Shown piece by piece: positions 1-6,144 of a stretch of 8,887 nt of DNA. Source of the stretch: Deltaproteobacteria bacterium (GTDB lineage Bacteria; Desulfobacterota; Deferrimicrobia; Deferrimicrobiales; Deferrimicrobiaceae); assembly GCA_021802685.1 (NCBI GenBank), contig JAJZRM010000094.1, positions 1-8,887 of the forward strand. The letters run 5' to 3'. How positions within the stretch are numbered: position 1 is the first letter of the stretch; each line of letters starts with the position of its first letter. The notes beneath the pieces were generated by a model. That model searched no databases. It saw only the letters and a list, made by a program, of their open reading frames with translations, and was not told the origin of the DNA. The position numbers and the translations under genes were made by a program.

Positions 1-1
1 G

Positions 2-1327
2 GTCTCCAAGCTGGGGAAGGGTTACAGCATCGACACCACCATCACCGACCTGTCGACGGGAAAAAGCGCGGGGGCGTTCTTCGCCGCCGCGGCGACCGAA
101 GACGACATCATCGCCCGGCTTGGGGTGATGTCCGGGGAGATCGCCGAAAAACTGTTCGACGTCCAGAGGGCGGTCCAGGCAGTGTCCCCGGCCCCCGCCG
201 TCACGGCGCCGGCCGGGATTCAACCGCAAACGATCGGGGGCGTTCCGGCCGCCCCTTCCACCCAGGCGCCTTCCGCCGTACCACCCGCCCCCGCAGGCCC
301 GGTCACGCTCGCCGAAGGATGGACCCCGTCCTCTCTCAAGAAAATCGGCCAGACCGACAAGATCCCCGCGGAGTTATACGGCGTCGTCGCGGTGGACCGG
401 GAGGCGGACGGGAACGACCTCGTGGTCGCCTACGGAAAGAACACCCTTTTCTTCTTCCGGGTGAAAGGAACGGAGATCGTCCCGTTCACGCGGTTCGCCA
501 AATCCATGCAGAACCATTTCCTGGGCGTCGACGCGATCGACCTCGACGGGGACGGCAGCAGGGAGATCCTTGTCACGAACCTCGTCGAGGAATCGGTCGA
601 GTCGTTCGTCCTGAAACGGAAAGGAGACGTTTACGAGGAAGCGGCGGGAAAGATCCCCTACTTCCTGGCCGTTCTCCACGACTGGATGGGGAAACCGGCG
701 GTGGTCGGACAGTACCAGGGGATCGATACCCCGTTCCAGGGCAAAATCGTCACCCTTCGCTGGGATGGGAAGGGGTTCGCCGCGGGGGAACCGCTTCCCC
801 ACGACACGAACATCCTTCCGCTTTCGTCGGGTCTGCCGGGGATCGCGTCCGCCCGCTTCGGGAAGGAGTGGCGTCTGGTGTACACCGACGCGGAAGCGCA
901 CCTCAGGGTCCTCGACGGAGACGGAAAAAGCCGATATAAATCGAAGGGACAGTACGGCCCCCCCCAGGATTTCTTCGAGTGGGGGCCCTTTATCCAGCTG
1001 GAGGGCCGCAGAAAACCATTTCACTTGAGGAAGGAGGCGCGCGTCGCTCCCGGCGGGGGAGAGAATCCCCTGGTCCTCGTTCCCCAGGGCAAGGGAGGCA
1101 TTCTCGGCGGGTATGATTCCCCGCGCCTGGTCCTTCTACAGTGGGACGGAGGGGAATTCGTAGAGAAGGCAGGGACCCAGGGGAGCGGGCATTTCCTCTC
1201 GGGCGCCGATTTCCTGGACCCGTCCCGTTTCCCGAAAGGAGGGAAGATCGTCGCTTCGGTGATCGAACAATCGGAGTCTTTGATGAGAGACAAGATCAGC
1301 CGTTTGCTGTTGTTCCAGGTGGAATAG
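2..1327 (+). CDS. FG-GAP/VCBS-like repeat protein, 5' truncated
   Basis: The frame is open from the left edge to a TAG at 1325-1327, giving 441 visible residues without the true start. Three parts can be seen. Residues 1 to about 60 are a compact alpha/beta-looking segment that resembles the end of a TolB-N/CsgG-like lipoprotein domain (strand, 'D..TGK' turn, then a helix ending in EIAEKLF); that resemblance is my inference. Next comes a Pro/Ala-rich linker (about nt 185-305). The rest is a repeated beta-strand region typical of a beta-propeller. It contains one clear calcium-loop motif, DLDGDGSRE (nt 539-565), as in FG-GAP/VCBS repeats, with weaker blade-like repeats around it. Such proteins in Geobacter relatives are usually exported or lipid-anchored and of unknown function, but any signal peptide would lie upstream of the window. 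No enzymatic motif is seen. It is separated from the downstream porin gene by 245 nt and is probably its own transcription unit. Confidence 0.72.
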   Translation, partial: VSKLGKGYSIDTTITDLSTGKSAGAFFAAAATEDDIIARLGVMSGEIAEKLFDVQRAVQAVSPAPAVTAPAGIQPQTIGGVPAAPSTQAPSAVPPAPAGPVTLAEGWTPSSLKKIGQTDKIPAELYGVVAVDREADGNDLVVAYGKNTLFFFRVKGTEIVPFTRFAKSMQNHFLGVDAIDLDGDGSREILVTNLVEESVESFVLKRKGDVYEEAAGKIPYFLAVLHDWMGKPAVVGQYQGIDTPFQGKIVTLRWDGKGFAAGEPLPHDTNILPLSSGLPGIASARFGKEWRLVYTDAEAHLRVLDGDGKSRYKSKGQYGPPQDFFEWGPFIQLEGRRKPFHLRKEARVAPGGGENPLVLVPQGKGGILGGYDSPRLVLLQWDGGEFVEKAGTQGSGHFLSGADFLDPSRFPKGGKIVASVIEQSESLMRDKISRLLLFQVE

Positions 1328-1351
1328 GGGAAATCGCTCCTTAAGGCGCAT

Positions 1352-1414
1352 GGAAAAACCTTGACAAGGTATTGGGGGGGTGGTATTCAGGTCGAAAATA
1401 ACAAGGTTTTTTCC
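1352..1414. repeat. Inverted repeat between the FG-GAP gene and the porin gene
   Basis: GGAAAAACCTTG (1352-1363) pairs with CAAGGTTTTTTCC (1402-1414), a 12-bp stem with one extra T, around a 38-nt loop. A second, inner palindrome, CCTTG-A-CAAGG, lies at 1359-1369. The 3' arm has six T residues, so this may act as a weak terminator for the upstream gene. It also encloses the TTGACA box at 1361, so it may equally be an operator. The sequence alone does not decide between the two. Confidence 0.5.
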
Positions 1415-1434
1415 TGAAGTGGCTCTGGCATAAT
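1361..1434 (+). promoter_or_regulatory. Candidate sigma70 promoter region of the porin gene
   Basis: Two partial promoters can be read. A perfect -35 box, TTGACA (1361-1366), has only a poor -10 (TATTCA, 1384-1389) at 17 nt. Further down, CATAAT (1429-1434) matches the -10 consensus at five of six bases but has only a T-run in place of a -35. Either would leave a leader of roughly 130-180 nt before the porin ATG. This is inference from motif matching only. Confidence 0.35.
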
Positions 1435-1457
1435 CGTGGTGTACAGGGGAGACCGGA

Positions 1458-1496
1458 GTGGCAGATAAGACCAGAACGGGAGGAGGTGGTGGTTGA
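1458..1496 (+). CDS. Possible 12-residue upstream ORF in the porin leader
   Basis: A GTG at 1458 is preceded by GGGGAG at 1447-1452, a good Shine-Dalgarno distance, and opens a 12-codon frame (MADKTRTGGGGG) ending in TGA at 1494-1496. Its end overlaps a TTG at 1493 that could start a second mini-frame of 10 codons to the TAG at 1523-1525, with GGAGGAGG just upstream. No family is recognisable. The peptide may be a translated leader that affects expression of the porin gene, or the ribosome-binding-like purine runs may be chance in a G-rich leader. Codon evidence is too short to judge. Confidence 0.2.
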   Translation: MADKTRTGGGGG

Positions 1497-1560
1497 GGCA
1501 GGACCGAAAGAACGGAAGGCTTTAGCTGCTTCACGGCGGAAGAATAGGATCTCATCTCGA

Positions 1561-1566
1561 AGGAGG
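1561..1566 (+). promoter_or_regulatory. Shine-Dalgarno site that fixes the porin start
   Basis: AGGAGG lies 6 nt before the ATG at 1573. The reading frame stays open back to a GTG at 1486, but that start would put a highly charged 29-residue extension in front of an otherwise perfect signal peptide, so the ATG at 1573 is preferred. Confidence 0.85.
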
Positions 1567-1572
1567 GGAATC

Positions 1573-3018
1573 ATGCGGAAAGGCTTGTTTGTCTTGCTGA
1601 CGGCTGTCCTGGCAGTGGCGATCGCCATGCCGGCGATGGCGGACTTGATCCCTACGAACGTGAAGATCAGTGGGTTCTACCGCTCGAAGGCGTGGCTTTC
1701 CAACTTCCATGACGGCGGCGGCGGTCCGAGCCTCCGGGTGGCGGAAGAGGAGCAGTCCAACTCTTTCGTCGAGCAGCGCGCCCGCATCAAGTTCGCTTTC
1801 GGCAGCGAGAACGTGCAGGCGGTGTGGCAGTTCGAAAGCGACATGCTGTGGGGCGACACCTCCGGCGCATTGGGCCGGAACCAGGGCGGCGCGGCCGGCG
1901 CCGACTCGATCCAGCTCGAAACCAAGAACGTCTACGTGTGGTTCAAGGTCCCCGACACCTCCGTTAATGTCTCGGTCGGTCTCCAGGGCATCGGCGATTC
2001 CTACGCGGGCCTCCTCTTCAGCGGCGGCGCCTTCGACGCGGCGGGCATCGTCGTGAAGGGCAAACTCGAGCCGGTGACCTACCGGGTCGCATGGGCGAAG
2101 ATGTACGGAGACATTCCCAACGATACGCATCAATCGAACGATACGGACCTCTATATCGCCGAGGCGAAATTCGCCCCGACGAAGACGGCGCAGGTGGGAG
2201 CGAACTTCTACTTCCTGAAGGACGGCTCCGGGAAACTCGCTGCGAACGGGACGACCGACTCCGGCCCGAAGCTCGATCCATTCAACGGCGGCGGCCCGAT
2301 CGCAAACGCCAAGCTGAACCTCTTCATCCCGGGCGTCACCTTGAACCTGAAGACGGGCCCGGCGTCGATTTCCGCCTTCGCCTTCTACCAGTTCGGCACG
2401 CTGGAATCCACGGTCGGCGCCCCGGACGTCGATGTTCGGGCCTACGGGGTCGACGTCCGCGGCGACCTGAAGGCCGGTCCCGGCAACGTCTTCATCGAAG
2501 GGATCTACCTGAGCGGCGGCGACGACCCGAACGCCAAGTACGAAGCCCCCATCACCATGGGCGACTTCCAGGCGGCCGGCGTGGCCACGGGCCCCGGCGG
2601 TATGTCCGGCTTCTCCCGCACCCGCATGTGGATCCTGCTTCCGACCTGGGATCTCATCAACGTGTCGCAGTGCCTCATCGGCTGCTCCGGCGGCGAGTAC
2701 GGCGACAGCCTGGGGAACGGCGGCCGCGGGATCTGGCACGTCGCGGCGGGCTATACCCAGAAGGTCACCGAAAAGACCAAGATCGAGGCCAACGTCGGCT
2801 ACCTGTCCGCCACCAAGCTGTACGCGGTTGGTGACGAGTTCAGGGACAAGGATTTCGGAACCGAGGTCAACGCGGGACTGCACTACAACATCATGAAAGG
2901 ACTGGACGCCGGCCTGTTCGGCGCCTATGTCTTCCTGGGCGACTTCGTGAAGGACGACGCAACCACCACGTTCGTGGATCCGTGGAGCACGTACGCCCGC
3001 CTCAACTACAGCTTCTAA
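1573..3018 (+). CDS. Outer-membrane beta-barrel (porin-like) protein
   Basis: The 481-residue product begins with a classic Sec signal peptide: a basic start (MRK), a hydrophobic core, and an AMA|D cleavage site after residue 23. The mature part is built of alternating polar/hydrophobic strands with aromatic residues at their ends and Gly/Asn/Asp-rich turns. It finishes with the strand ARLNYSF, whose terminal Phe is the usual Bam-recognition signal of outer-membrane barrels. Length and pattern fit a 16- to 18-strand porin of the kind common in Geobacter relatives. The substrate cannot be told from sequence. Two cysteines, C367 and C371, sit in a CLIGC stretch that is probably a surface loop, where they could form a small disulfide or bind a ligand. 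The gene stands alone, between a long leader and a strong terminator, which suits an abundant surface protein. Confidence is high for an outer-membrane barrel and low for any specific transport role. Confidence 0.85.
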   Translation: MRKGLFVLLTAVLAVAIAMPAMADLIPTNVKISGFYRSKAWLSNFHDGGGGPSLRVAEEEQSNSFVEQRARIKFAFGSENVQAVWQFESDMLWGDTSGALGRNQGGAAGADSIQLETKNVYVWFKVPDTSVNVSVGLQGIGDSYAGLLFSGGAFDAAGIVVKGKLEPVTYRVAWAKMYGDIPNDTHQSNDTDLYIAEAKFAPTKTAQVGANFYFLKDGSGKLAANGTTDSGPKLDPFNGGGPIANAKLNLFIPGVTLNLKTGPASISAFAFYQFGTLESTVGAPDVDVRAYGVDVRGDLKAGPGNVFIEGIYLSGGDDPNAKYEAPITMGDFQAAGVATGPGGMSGFSRTRMWILLPTWDLINVSQCLIGCSGGEYGDSLGNGGRGIWHVAAGYTQKVTEKTKIEANVGYLSATKLYAVGDEFRDKDFGTEVNAGLHYNIMKGLDAGLFGAYVFLGDFVKDDATTTFVDPWSTYARLNYSF

Positions 3019-3045
3019 GGTTCGAAGCGGAAGCGTAAGTTTCAC

Positions 3046-3083
3046 GGAAGGCCCCCGGGGGAAACCCCGGGGGCCTTCCCTTT
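3046..3083 (+). terminator. Rho-independent terminator after the porin gene
   Basis: GGAAGGCCCCCGGGG (3046-3060) and CCCCGGGGGCCTTCC (3065-3079) form a perfect 15-bp stem closed by a GAAA tetraloop, followed by CTTT. The T-tract is short, but the stem is very stable. It lies 27 nt after the porin stop and isolates that gene from ffh. Confidence 0.85.
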
Positions 3084-3098
3084 GGCGGCGGAATCCAA

Positions 3099-3104
3099 TA
3101 TATT
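3099..3104 (+). promoter_or_regulatory. ffh: Candidate -10 box for ffh
   Basis: TATATT lies in a short AT-rich patch (about 3091-3107) between the porin terminator and ffh, and matches the -10 consensus at five of six bases. No good -35 is seen at 16-18 nt. Transcription from here would give a leader of about 30 nt. A new promoter is expected at this point because the terminator just upstream should stop porin transcripts. Confidence 0.4.
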
Positions 3105-3141
3105 TAGTGGTTCGGTACCGTAGCCCGAAAGGGGAAGGCGC

Positions 3142-4479
3142 GTGTTCGAGAACCTGTCGGATAAGTTCCAGGGCGTCCTGAAAAAATTGCGCGGCCACGG
3201 CCGCATCACCGAGGGGAACGTCGAGGGCGCCCTGAACGAGGTCCGCCTCGCCCTGCTGGAAGCCGACGTCAACTACCGGGTGGTCAAGGAGTTCGTCGCC
3301 GGTGTCCGGCAGAAGGCCCTCGGGGCCGAGGTGCTCGCCTCCCTTTCTCCGGACCAGCATTTCATCAAGATCGTCCACGACGGGATGGCGAAGATGATGG
3401 GGACGCAGGCGCACGACCTGAACCTCGCCCGCAAGCCTCCCGTCCCCGTCATGCTCGTCGGGTTGCAGGGATCGGGGAAGACCACCTCGTGCGGCAAGAT
3501 CGCCCTCCACCTGCAGAAGAGGAAGCGGTCGCCGTTCCTGGTCCCGGCCGACGTGTACCGGCCGGCCGCCATCGAGCAGCTGAAGGTGCTGGCGCGGCAG
3601 CTCGATATCCCCTGCTTCGACTCGCGGCCCGACGCCGATCCGGTGGACATCTGCCGGGAGGCGATGCGGTACGCGGCGCTGAACGGCTACGACACCGTGC
3701 TCCTCGACACCGCGGGGCGGCTTCACATCGACGCTCCCCTGATGGAGGAACTCGCCCGCATCAAGTCGGCGATCGACCCGGGAGACATCCTGCTGGTGGC
3801 CGACGCGATGACCGGGCAGGACGCGGTGAACGTGGCGAAGGCGTTCCACGAGAAGCTGGGCCTGACCGGCGTGGTGCTGACGAAGATGGACGGCGACGCC
3901 CGGGGCGGGGCGGCCCTCTCCATCCGGGCGGTGACGGGCGCCCCGGTGAAGTTCGTCGGCGTCGGCGAGAAGCTCGACGCCCTCGAGCCGTTCCACCCCG
4001 ACCGGATGGCGTCCCGCATTCTCGGGATGGGGGACATCCTCACCTTCGTCGAGAAGGCGCAGGAGCAGGTCGACGAGAAACAGGCCAGGGAACTCCAGAA
4101 AAAACTCCGCAGGAACGAGTTCACCCTCGACGATTTCCGCGACCAGCTGGTCCGGCTGCGGAAGATGGGGTCGGTGGAGGACCTCCTGGGGATGATCCCG
4201 GGGGTCGGCGGGAAGGTGAAAGAGATGAAGGGGATGGCTCCCGACGAGTCGGAGCTGAAAAAAGTCGTGGCGATCATCGACTCGATGACGGCGCAGGAGC
4301 GGCGCAATGCGAAGCTGTTGAACGGCAGCCGCCGGAAGCGGATCGCCGCGGGGAGCGGCACCACGGTGCAGGACGTGAACCGCCTGATGAAGAATTTCCA
4401 GCAGGCGGAGGAGATGATCAAGCGGTTTTCGAAGGGCGGGATGAAGGGGATGGGGAGGAACCTCCCCTTTTTCCGTTAA
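3142..4479 (+). CDS. ffh: Signal recognition particle GTPase Ffh (SRP54)
   Basis: Ffh binds 4.5S RNA and the signal sequences of nascent membrane proteins, and docks with FtsY at the inner membrane in a GTP-dependent way. The 445-residue protein has the full family layout. The N domain (1 to about 90) carries the LLEADV helix. The G domain has the P-loop GLQGSGKT (107-114), DVYRPAA (137-143), DTAGR (189-193), TKMD (247-250) and GVGEK (273-277). The M domain (about 300-445) holds the RNA-binding motif SRRKRIAAGSG (396-406) and a Met-rich C-terminal end. Length is normal. The start is GTG at 3142, with the purine-rich GGGGAAGG at 3131-3137 as ribosome-binding site. It heads the gene cluster and is followed by rpsP, as in many bacteria. 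The last codons carry a terminator-like hairpin. Confidence 0.98.
   Translation: MFENLSDKFQGVLKKLRGHGRITEGNVEGALNEVRLALLEADVNYRVVKEFVAGVRQKALGAEVLASLSPDQHFIKIVHDGMAKMMGTQAHDLNLARKPPVPVMLVGLQGSGKTTSCGKIALHLQKRKRSPFLVPADVYRPAAIEQLKVLARQLDIPCFDSRPDADPVDICREAMRYAALNGYDTVLLDTAGRLHIDAPLMEELARIKSAIDPGDILLVADAMTGQDAVNVAKAFHEKLGLTGVVLTKMDGDARGGAALSIRAVTGAPVKFVGVGEKLDALEPFHPDRMASRILGMGDILTFVEKAQEQVDEKQARELQKKLRRNEFTLDDFRDQLVRLRKMGSVEDLLGMIPGVGGKVKEMKGMAPDESELKKVVAIIDSMTAQERRNAKLLNGSRRKRIAAGSGTTVQDVNRLMKNFQQAEEMIKRFSKGGMKGMGRNLPFFR
4444..4472 (+). terminator. Terminator-like hairpin inside the 3' end of ffh
   Basis: GGGGAG (4452-4457) and CTCCCC (4462-4467) form a 6-bp GC-rich stem around GAAC, followed directly by TTTTT (4468-4472), the textbook layout of an intrinsic terminator. 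A competing 7-bp pairing uses AAGGGGA (4444-4450) with TCCCCTT (4463-4469). All of this lies within the last dozen codons of ffh, so it would end or attenuate ffh transcripts before rpsP. A promoter-like site follows at 4484. Confidence 0.5.
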
Positions 4480-4483
4480 CGGT

Positions 4484-4492
4484 TGTGATACT
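4484..4492 (+). promoter_or_regulatory. rpsP: Candidate extended -10 promoter for rpsP
   Basis: TGTGATACT resembles an extended -10 element (TGn followed by a TATAAT-like hexamer). It sits 39 nt before the rpsP ATG, just after the terminator-like hairpin in ffh. No clear -35 is present. The position is sensible for an independent ribosomal-protein promoter, but the match is only moderate. Confidence 0.4.
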
Positions 4493-4530
4493 GTAGCGAT
4501 ACCTCAATCGAGAAGCGGGAGGAACGGTTC

Positions 4531-4809
4531 ATGGCGGTGAAAATCCGGTTGTCGCGGACGGGGCGGAAAAAAATGGCCTTCTACCGCGTCGTGGTCGCGG
4601 ACTCGCAGATGCCCCGCGACGGGCGCTGCATCGCGTATGTCGGGACGTACGCTCCCCGGGAGAACCCGGCGAAGATCGTGATCGACGACGCGGTGACGCT
4701 CAAATGGCTTTCCAAGGGCGCCCAGCCCACGGAAACGGTCAAGAGCCTGCTGAAGAAAACGGGCACGTGGAAGAAGTTCCTGGAGGCGAAAGCCGCCCCC
4801 CCGGCGTGA
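4531..4809 (+). CDS. rpsP: 30S ribosomal protein S16
   Basis: S16 is an early-binding 30S protein that stabilises the 5' domain of 16S rRNA. The 92-residue product shows the family signature almost throughout: AVKIRLSRTGRKK, FYRVVVADS, a PRDGR turn and VGTYAP near residues 2-46, followed by the 'VTLKWLSKGAQPTETVKSLL' helix region. The Lys-rich tail ending in AAPPA is ordinary. Start choice is firm: GGGAGGA (4517-4523) lies 7 nt before the ATG. It precedes rimM by 25 nt. In many related genomes a small KH-domain gene stands between rpsP and rimM; none fits here. Confidence 0.97.
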   Translation: MAVKIRLSRTGRKKMAFYRVVVADSQMPRDGRCIAYVGTYAPRENPAKIVIDDAVTLKWLSKGAQPTETVKSLLKKTGTWKKFLEAKAAPPA

Positions 4810-4827
4810 CCGGAGGGTACGCTCCGG
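4810..4827 (+). promoter_or_regulatory. Small hairpin over the rimM ribosome-binding site
   Basis: CCGGAG (4810-4815) pairs with CTCCGG (4822-4827) around GGTACG. The only Shine-Dalgarno-like run before rimM (GGAGGG, 4812-4817) lies in this 5' arm and loop, an unusually long 17 nt from the ATG. The hairpin could limit rimM initiation unless ribosomes leaving rpsP open it. This is an inference from base pairing. Confidence 0.35.
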
Positions 4828-4834
4828 CACCCCG

Positions 4835-5359
4835 ATGGACACGGGCCGGAAGGGGTTCATCGAAATCGGACGGGTCGCCGGCCTCCACGGCGTCCGAGGC
4901 AAGGTCCGGGTGGCGATGTATTCGGGCGACGCGGGCGGGGTGATGAAGGTCCGGCGGCTGTGGCTCTCCGGGGGAAACGCCCCCGGGAGCGGCGGGCGGG
5001 AATTCGAGGTGGTCGAGGCGCAGCGCGCAGGCGGCTGCGCCGTTTTTTCGTTGAAGGGGATCGCTTCGCCCGAGGCCGCGGGGGTCTTGACCGGTTCCCG
5101 CGTGTCGGTGCGGCGGGACGATCTTCCTCCCCTTCCGGAGGGGGAGTTCTACTGGGCGGACGCGGTGGGCTGCTCCGTCGTCAACGAGGCGGGAGAGGTC
5201 CTCGGCGAGGTATCCGGCGTCCTGCCGGGGGCGGCCCACGATTGGCTGGTCGTGCGCCGGAACGGCGAGGAGGCGTACCTTCCCGTCGTGGAGGCGTTCC
5301 TTCGGTCGGTGGACCCGCCGGCCGGGCGGATCGTGGTATCCCCGCCCGAGGGGTGGTGA
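4835..5359 (+). CDS. rimM: Ribosome maturation factor RimM
   Basis: RimM binds S19 and assists late assembly of the 30S head domain. The 174-residue protein has the two expected domains. The N-terminal beta-barrel (about 9-95) opens with IEIGRVAGLHGVRGKVRV. The PRC-barrel domain (about 102-174) has the typical EFYWADAVGCSVVNEAG start, then LGEVSGV, and an end of the form LPVV..F...VDPPAGRIVVSPPEGW. Length is normal. The ATG at 4835 fits the family N-terminus with a short extra MDTGRKG lead, and no in-frame alternative start precedes it. The gap after rpsP is 25 nt, and trmD starts 3 nt after the stop, so translation is probably coupled along the operon. Confidence 0.96.
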   Translation: MDTGRKGFIEIGRVAGLHGVRGKVRVAMYSGDAGGVMKVRRLWLSGGNAPGSGGREFEVVEAQRAGGCAVFSLKGIASPEAAGVLTGSRVSVRRDDLPPLPEGEFYWADAVGCSVVNEAGEVLGEVSGVLPGAAHDWLVVRRNGEEAYLPVVEAFLRSVDPPAGRIVVSPPEGW

Positions 5360-5362
5360 CCT

Positions 5363-6070
5363 TTGCGGATCGACGTGCTCACGCTGTTCCCCGGCATGTT
5401 CGAGGGTCCCTTGTCGCACAGCATCCTCGCGCGGGCGCGGGAGGCGGGGCTTCTCGTGGTGGAGACCCACGACCTGCGTCAGTACGCTGCGGGCAAGCAC
5501 CGGGTGACCGACGAGCCCCCGTTCGGCGGCGGCGGCGGGATGGTGATGAAGCCCGAGCCGATCTTCGCAGGGGTCGAGTCGATCACGGCAGCCCACGGGC
5601 CGGGACGGGTCATCCTCCTTTCCCCGTCCGGAGCGCGGCTGTCCTTCGAAGTAGCGGAACGGCTATCAAAATCAGATCACCTGCTCCTGGTCTGCGGCCG
5701 GTACGAAGGGGTGGACCAGCGGGTGGCCGACCACCTCGCGGACGAGGAGATCTCCATCGGGGATTACGTTCTCTCCGGAGGGGAGCTGCCGGCGATGGTG
5801 CTGATCGACGCGGTGGCCCGCTTTCTTCCCGGCGTGCTCGGCGATCCGGAGGCGCCCCGCAACGATTCGTTTTCGGCAGGGGTGCTCGAGGCGCCCCACT
5901 ACACCCGGCCGCGCGACTTCCGGGGATGGACGGTTCCCGAAGTGCTCTTGTCGGGGGACCACGGGGCCGTCGAGGCGTGGAGGAAGGCGGAAGGGGAGCG
6001 CCGGACCACCCGTATCCGCCCGGACCTGTTGAAAGAGAACCTTCCGAAGAAGAAGTTGACAGACGGATAG
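5363..6070 (+). CDS. trmD: tRNA (guanine-N1-)-methyltransferase TrmD
   Basis: TrmD uses S-adenosylmethionine to make m1G at position 37 of tRNAs with G36G37, which prevents +1 frameshifting. The 235-residue protein carries all key SPOUT-knot motifs: DEPPFGGGGGMVMKPEP (50-66), SPSG (87-90), CGRYEGVDQR (111-120) and SIGDYVLSGGE (131-141). The catalytic-region residues are R153 and D168 of NDSF, matching E. coli R154 and D169, followed by APHYTRP (177-183). The start is TTG at 5363: it is the first possible start after the in-frame rimM stop (TGA 5357-5359), gives the family N-terminus MRIDVLTLFP, and has GAGGGG at 5348-5353. The rare TTG start and 3-nt spacing suggest reinitiation after rimM. 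A promoter-like TTGACA lies in its last codons. Confidence 0.97.
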   Translation: MRIDVLTLFPGMFEGPLSHSILARAREAGLLVVETHDLRQYAAGKHRVTDEPPFGGGGGMVMKPEPIFAGVESITAAHGPGRVILLSPSGARLSFEVAERLSKSDHLLLVCGRYEGVDQRVADHLADEEISIGDYVLSGGELPAMVLIDAVARFLPGVLGDPEAPRNDSFSAGVLEAPHYTRPRDFRGWTVPEVLLSGDHGAVEAWRKAEGERRTTRIRPDLLKENLPKKKLTDG

Positions 6071-6085
6071 CGATTAGAATAAATT
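6056..6085 (+). promoter_or_regulatory. rplS: Candidate promoter for rplS across the trmD stop
   Basis: A perfect -35 hexamer, TTGACA (6056-6061), encodes Leu-Thr near the end of TrmD. At 18 nt follows TAAATT (6080-6085), a four-of-six -10. The stretch 6071-6095 is strikingly AT-rich in an otherwise GC-rich region. An initiation site near 6092 would give a leader of about 50 nt for rplS and allow rplS-rnhB-yraN to be made separately from the upstream genes. Confidence 0.5.
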
Positions 6086-6144
6086 ATTTAGTCTTGTTCG
6101 CCACCGGAAACCGCAAGGCAAGGATCCAAGGAAAGGATACGGCC

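Noticed and set aside
1426..1440. Possible sigma54 promoter (TGGCA near 1426)
   Set aside because: The GC dinucleotide required at the -12 position is not present at the correct spacing.
1486..1572. Upstream GTG start for the porin gene, adding 29 residues
   Set aside because: The extension is highly charged and would bury the signal peptide; the ATG at 1573 has an ideal AGGAGG.
1415..1572. A cyclic-di-GMP or molybdenum-cofactor riboswitch in the porin leader
   Set aside because: I looked for the conserved core elements of these riboswitches and could not find them in the right order; only generic purine runs and short stems are seen.
1552..3996. 814-codon open frame on the minus strand across the porin gene and ffh
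   Set aside because: It is antisense to two well-recognised genes and rich in Arg, Gly, Val and His as expected of a GC-rich shadow frame; no domain is recognisable.
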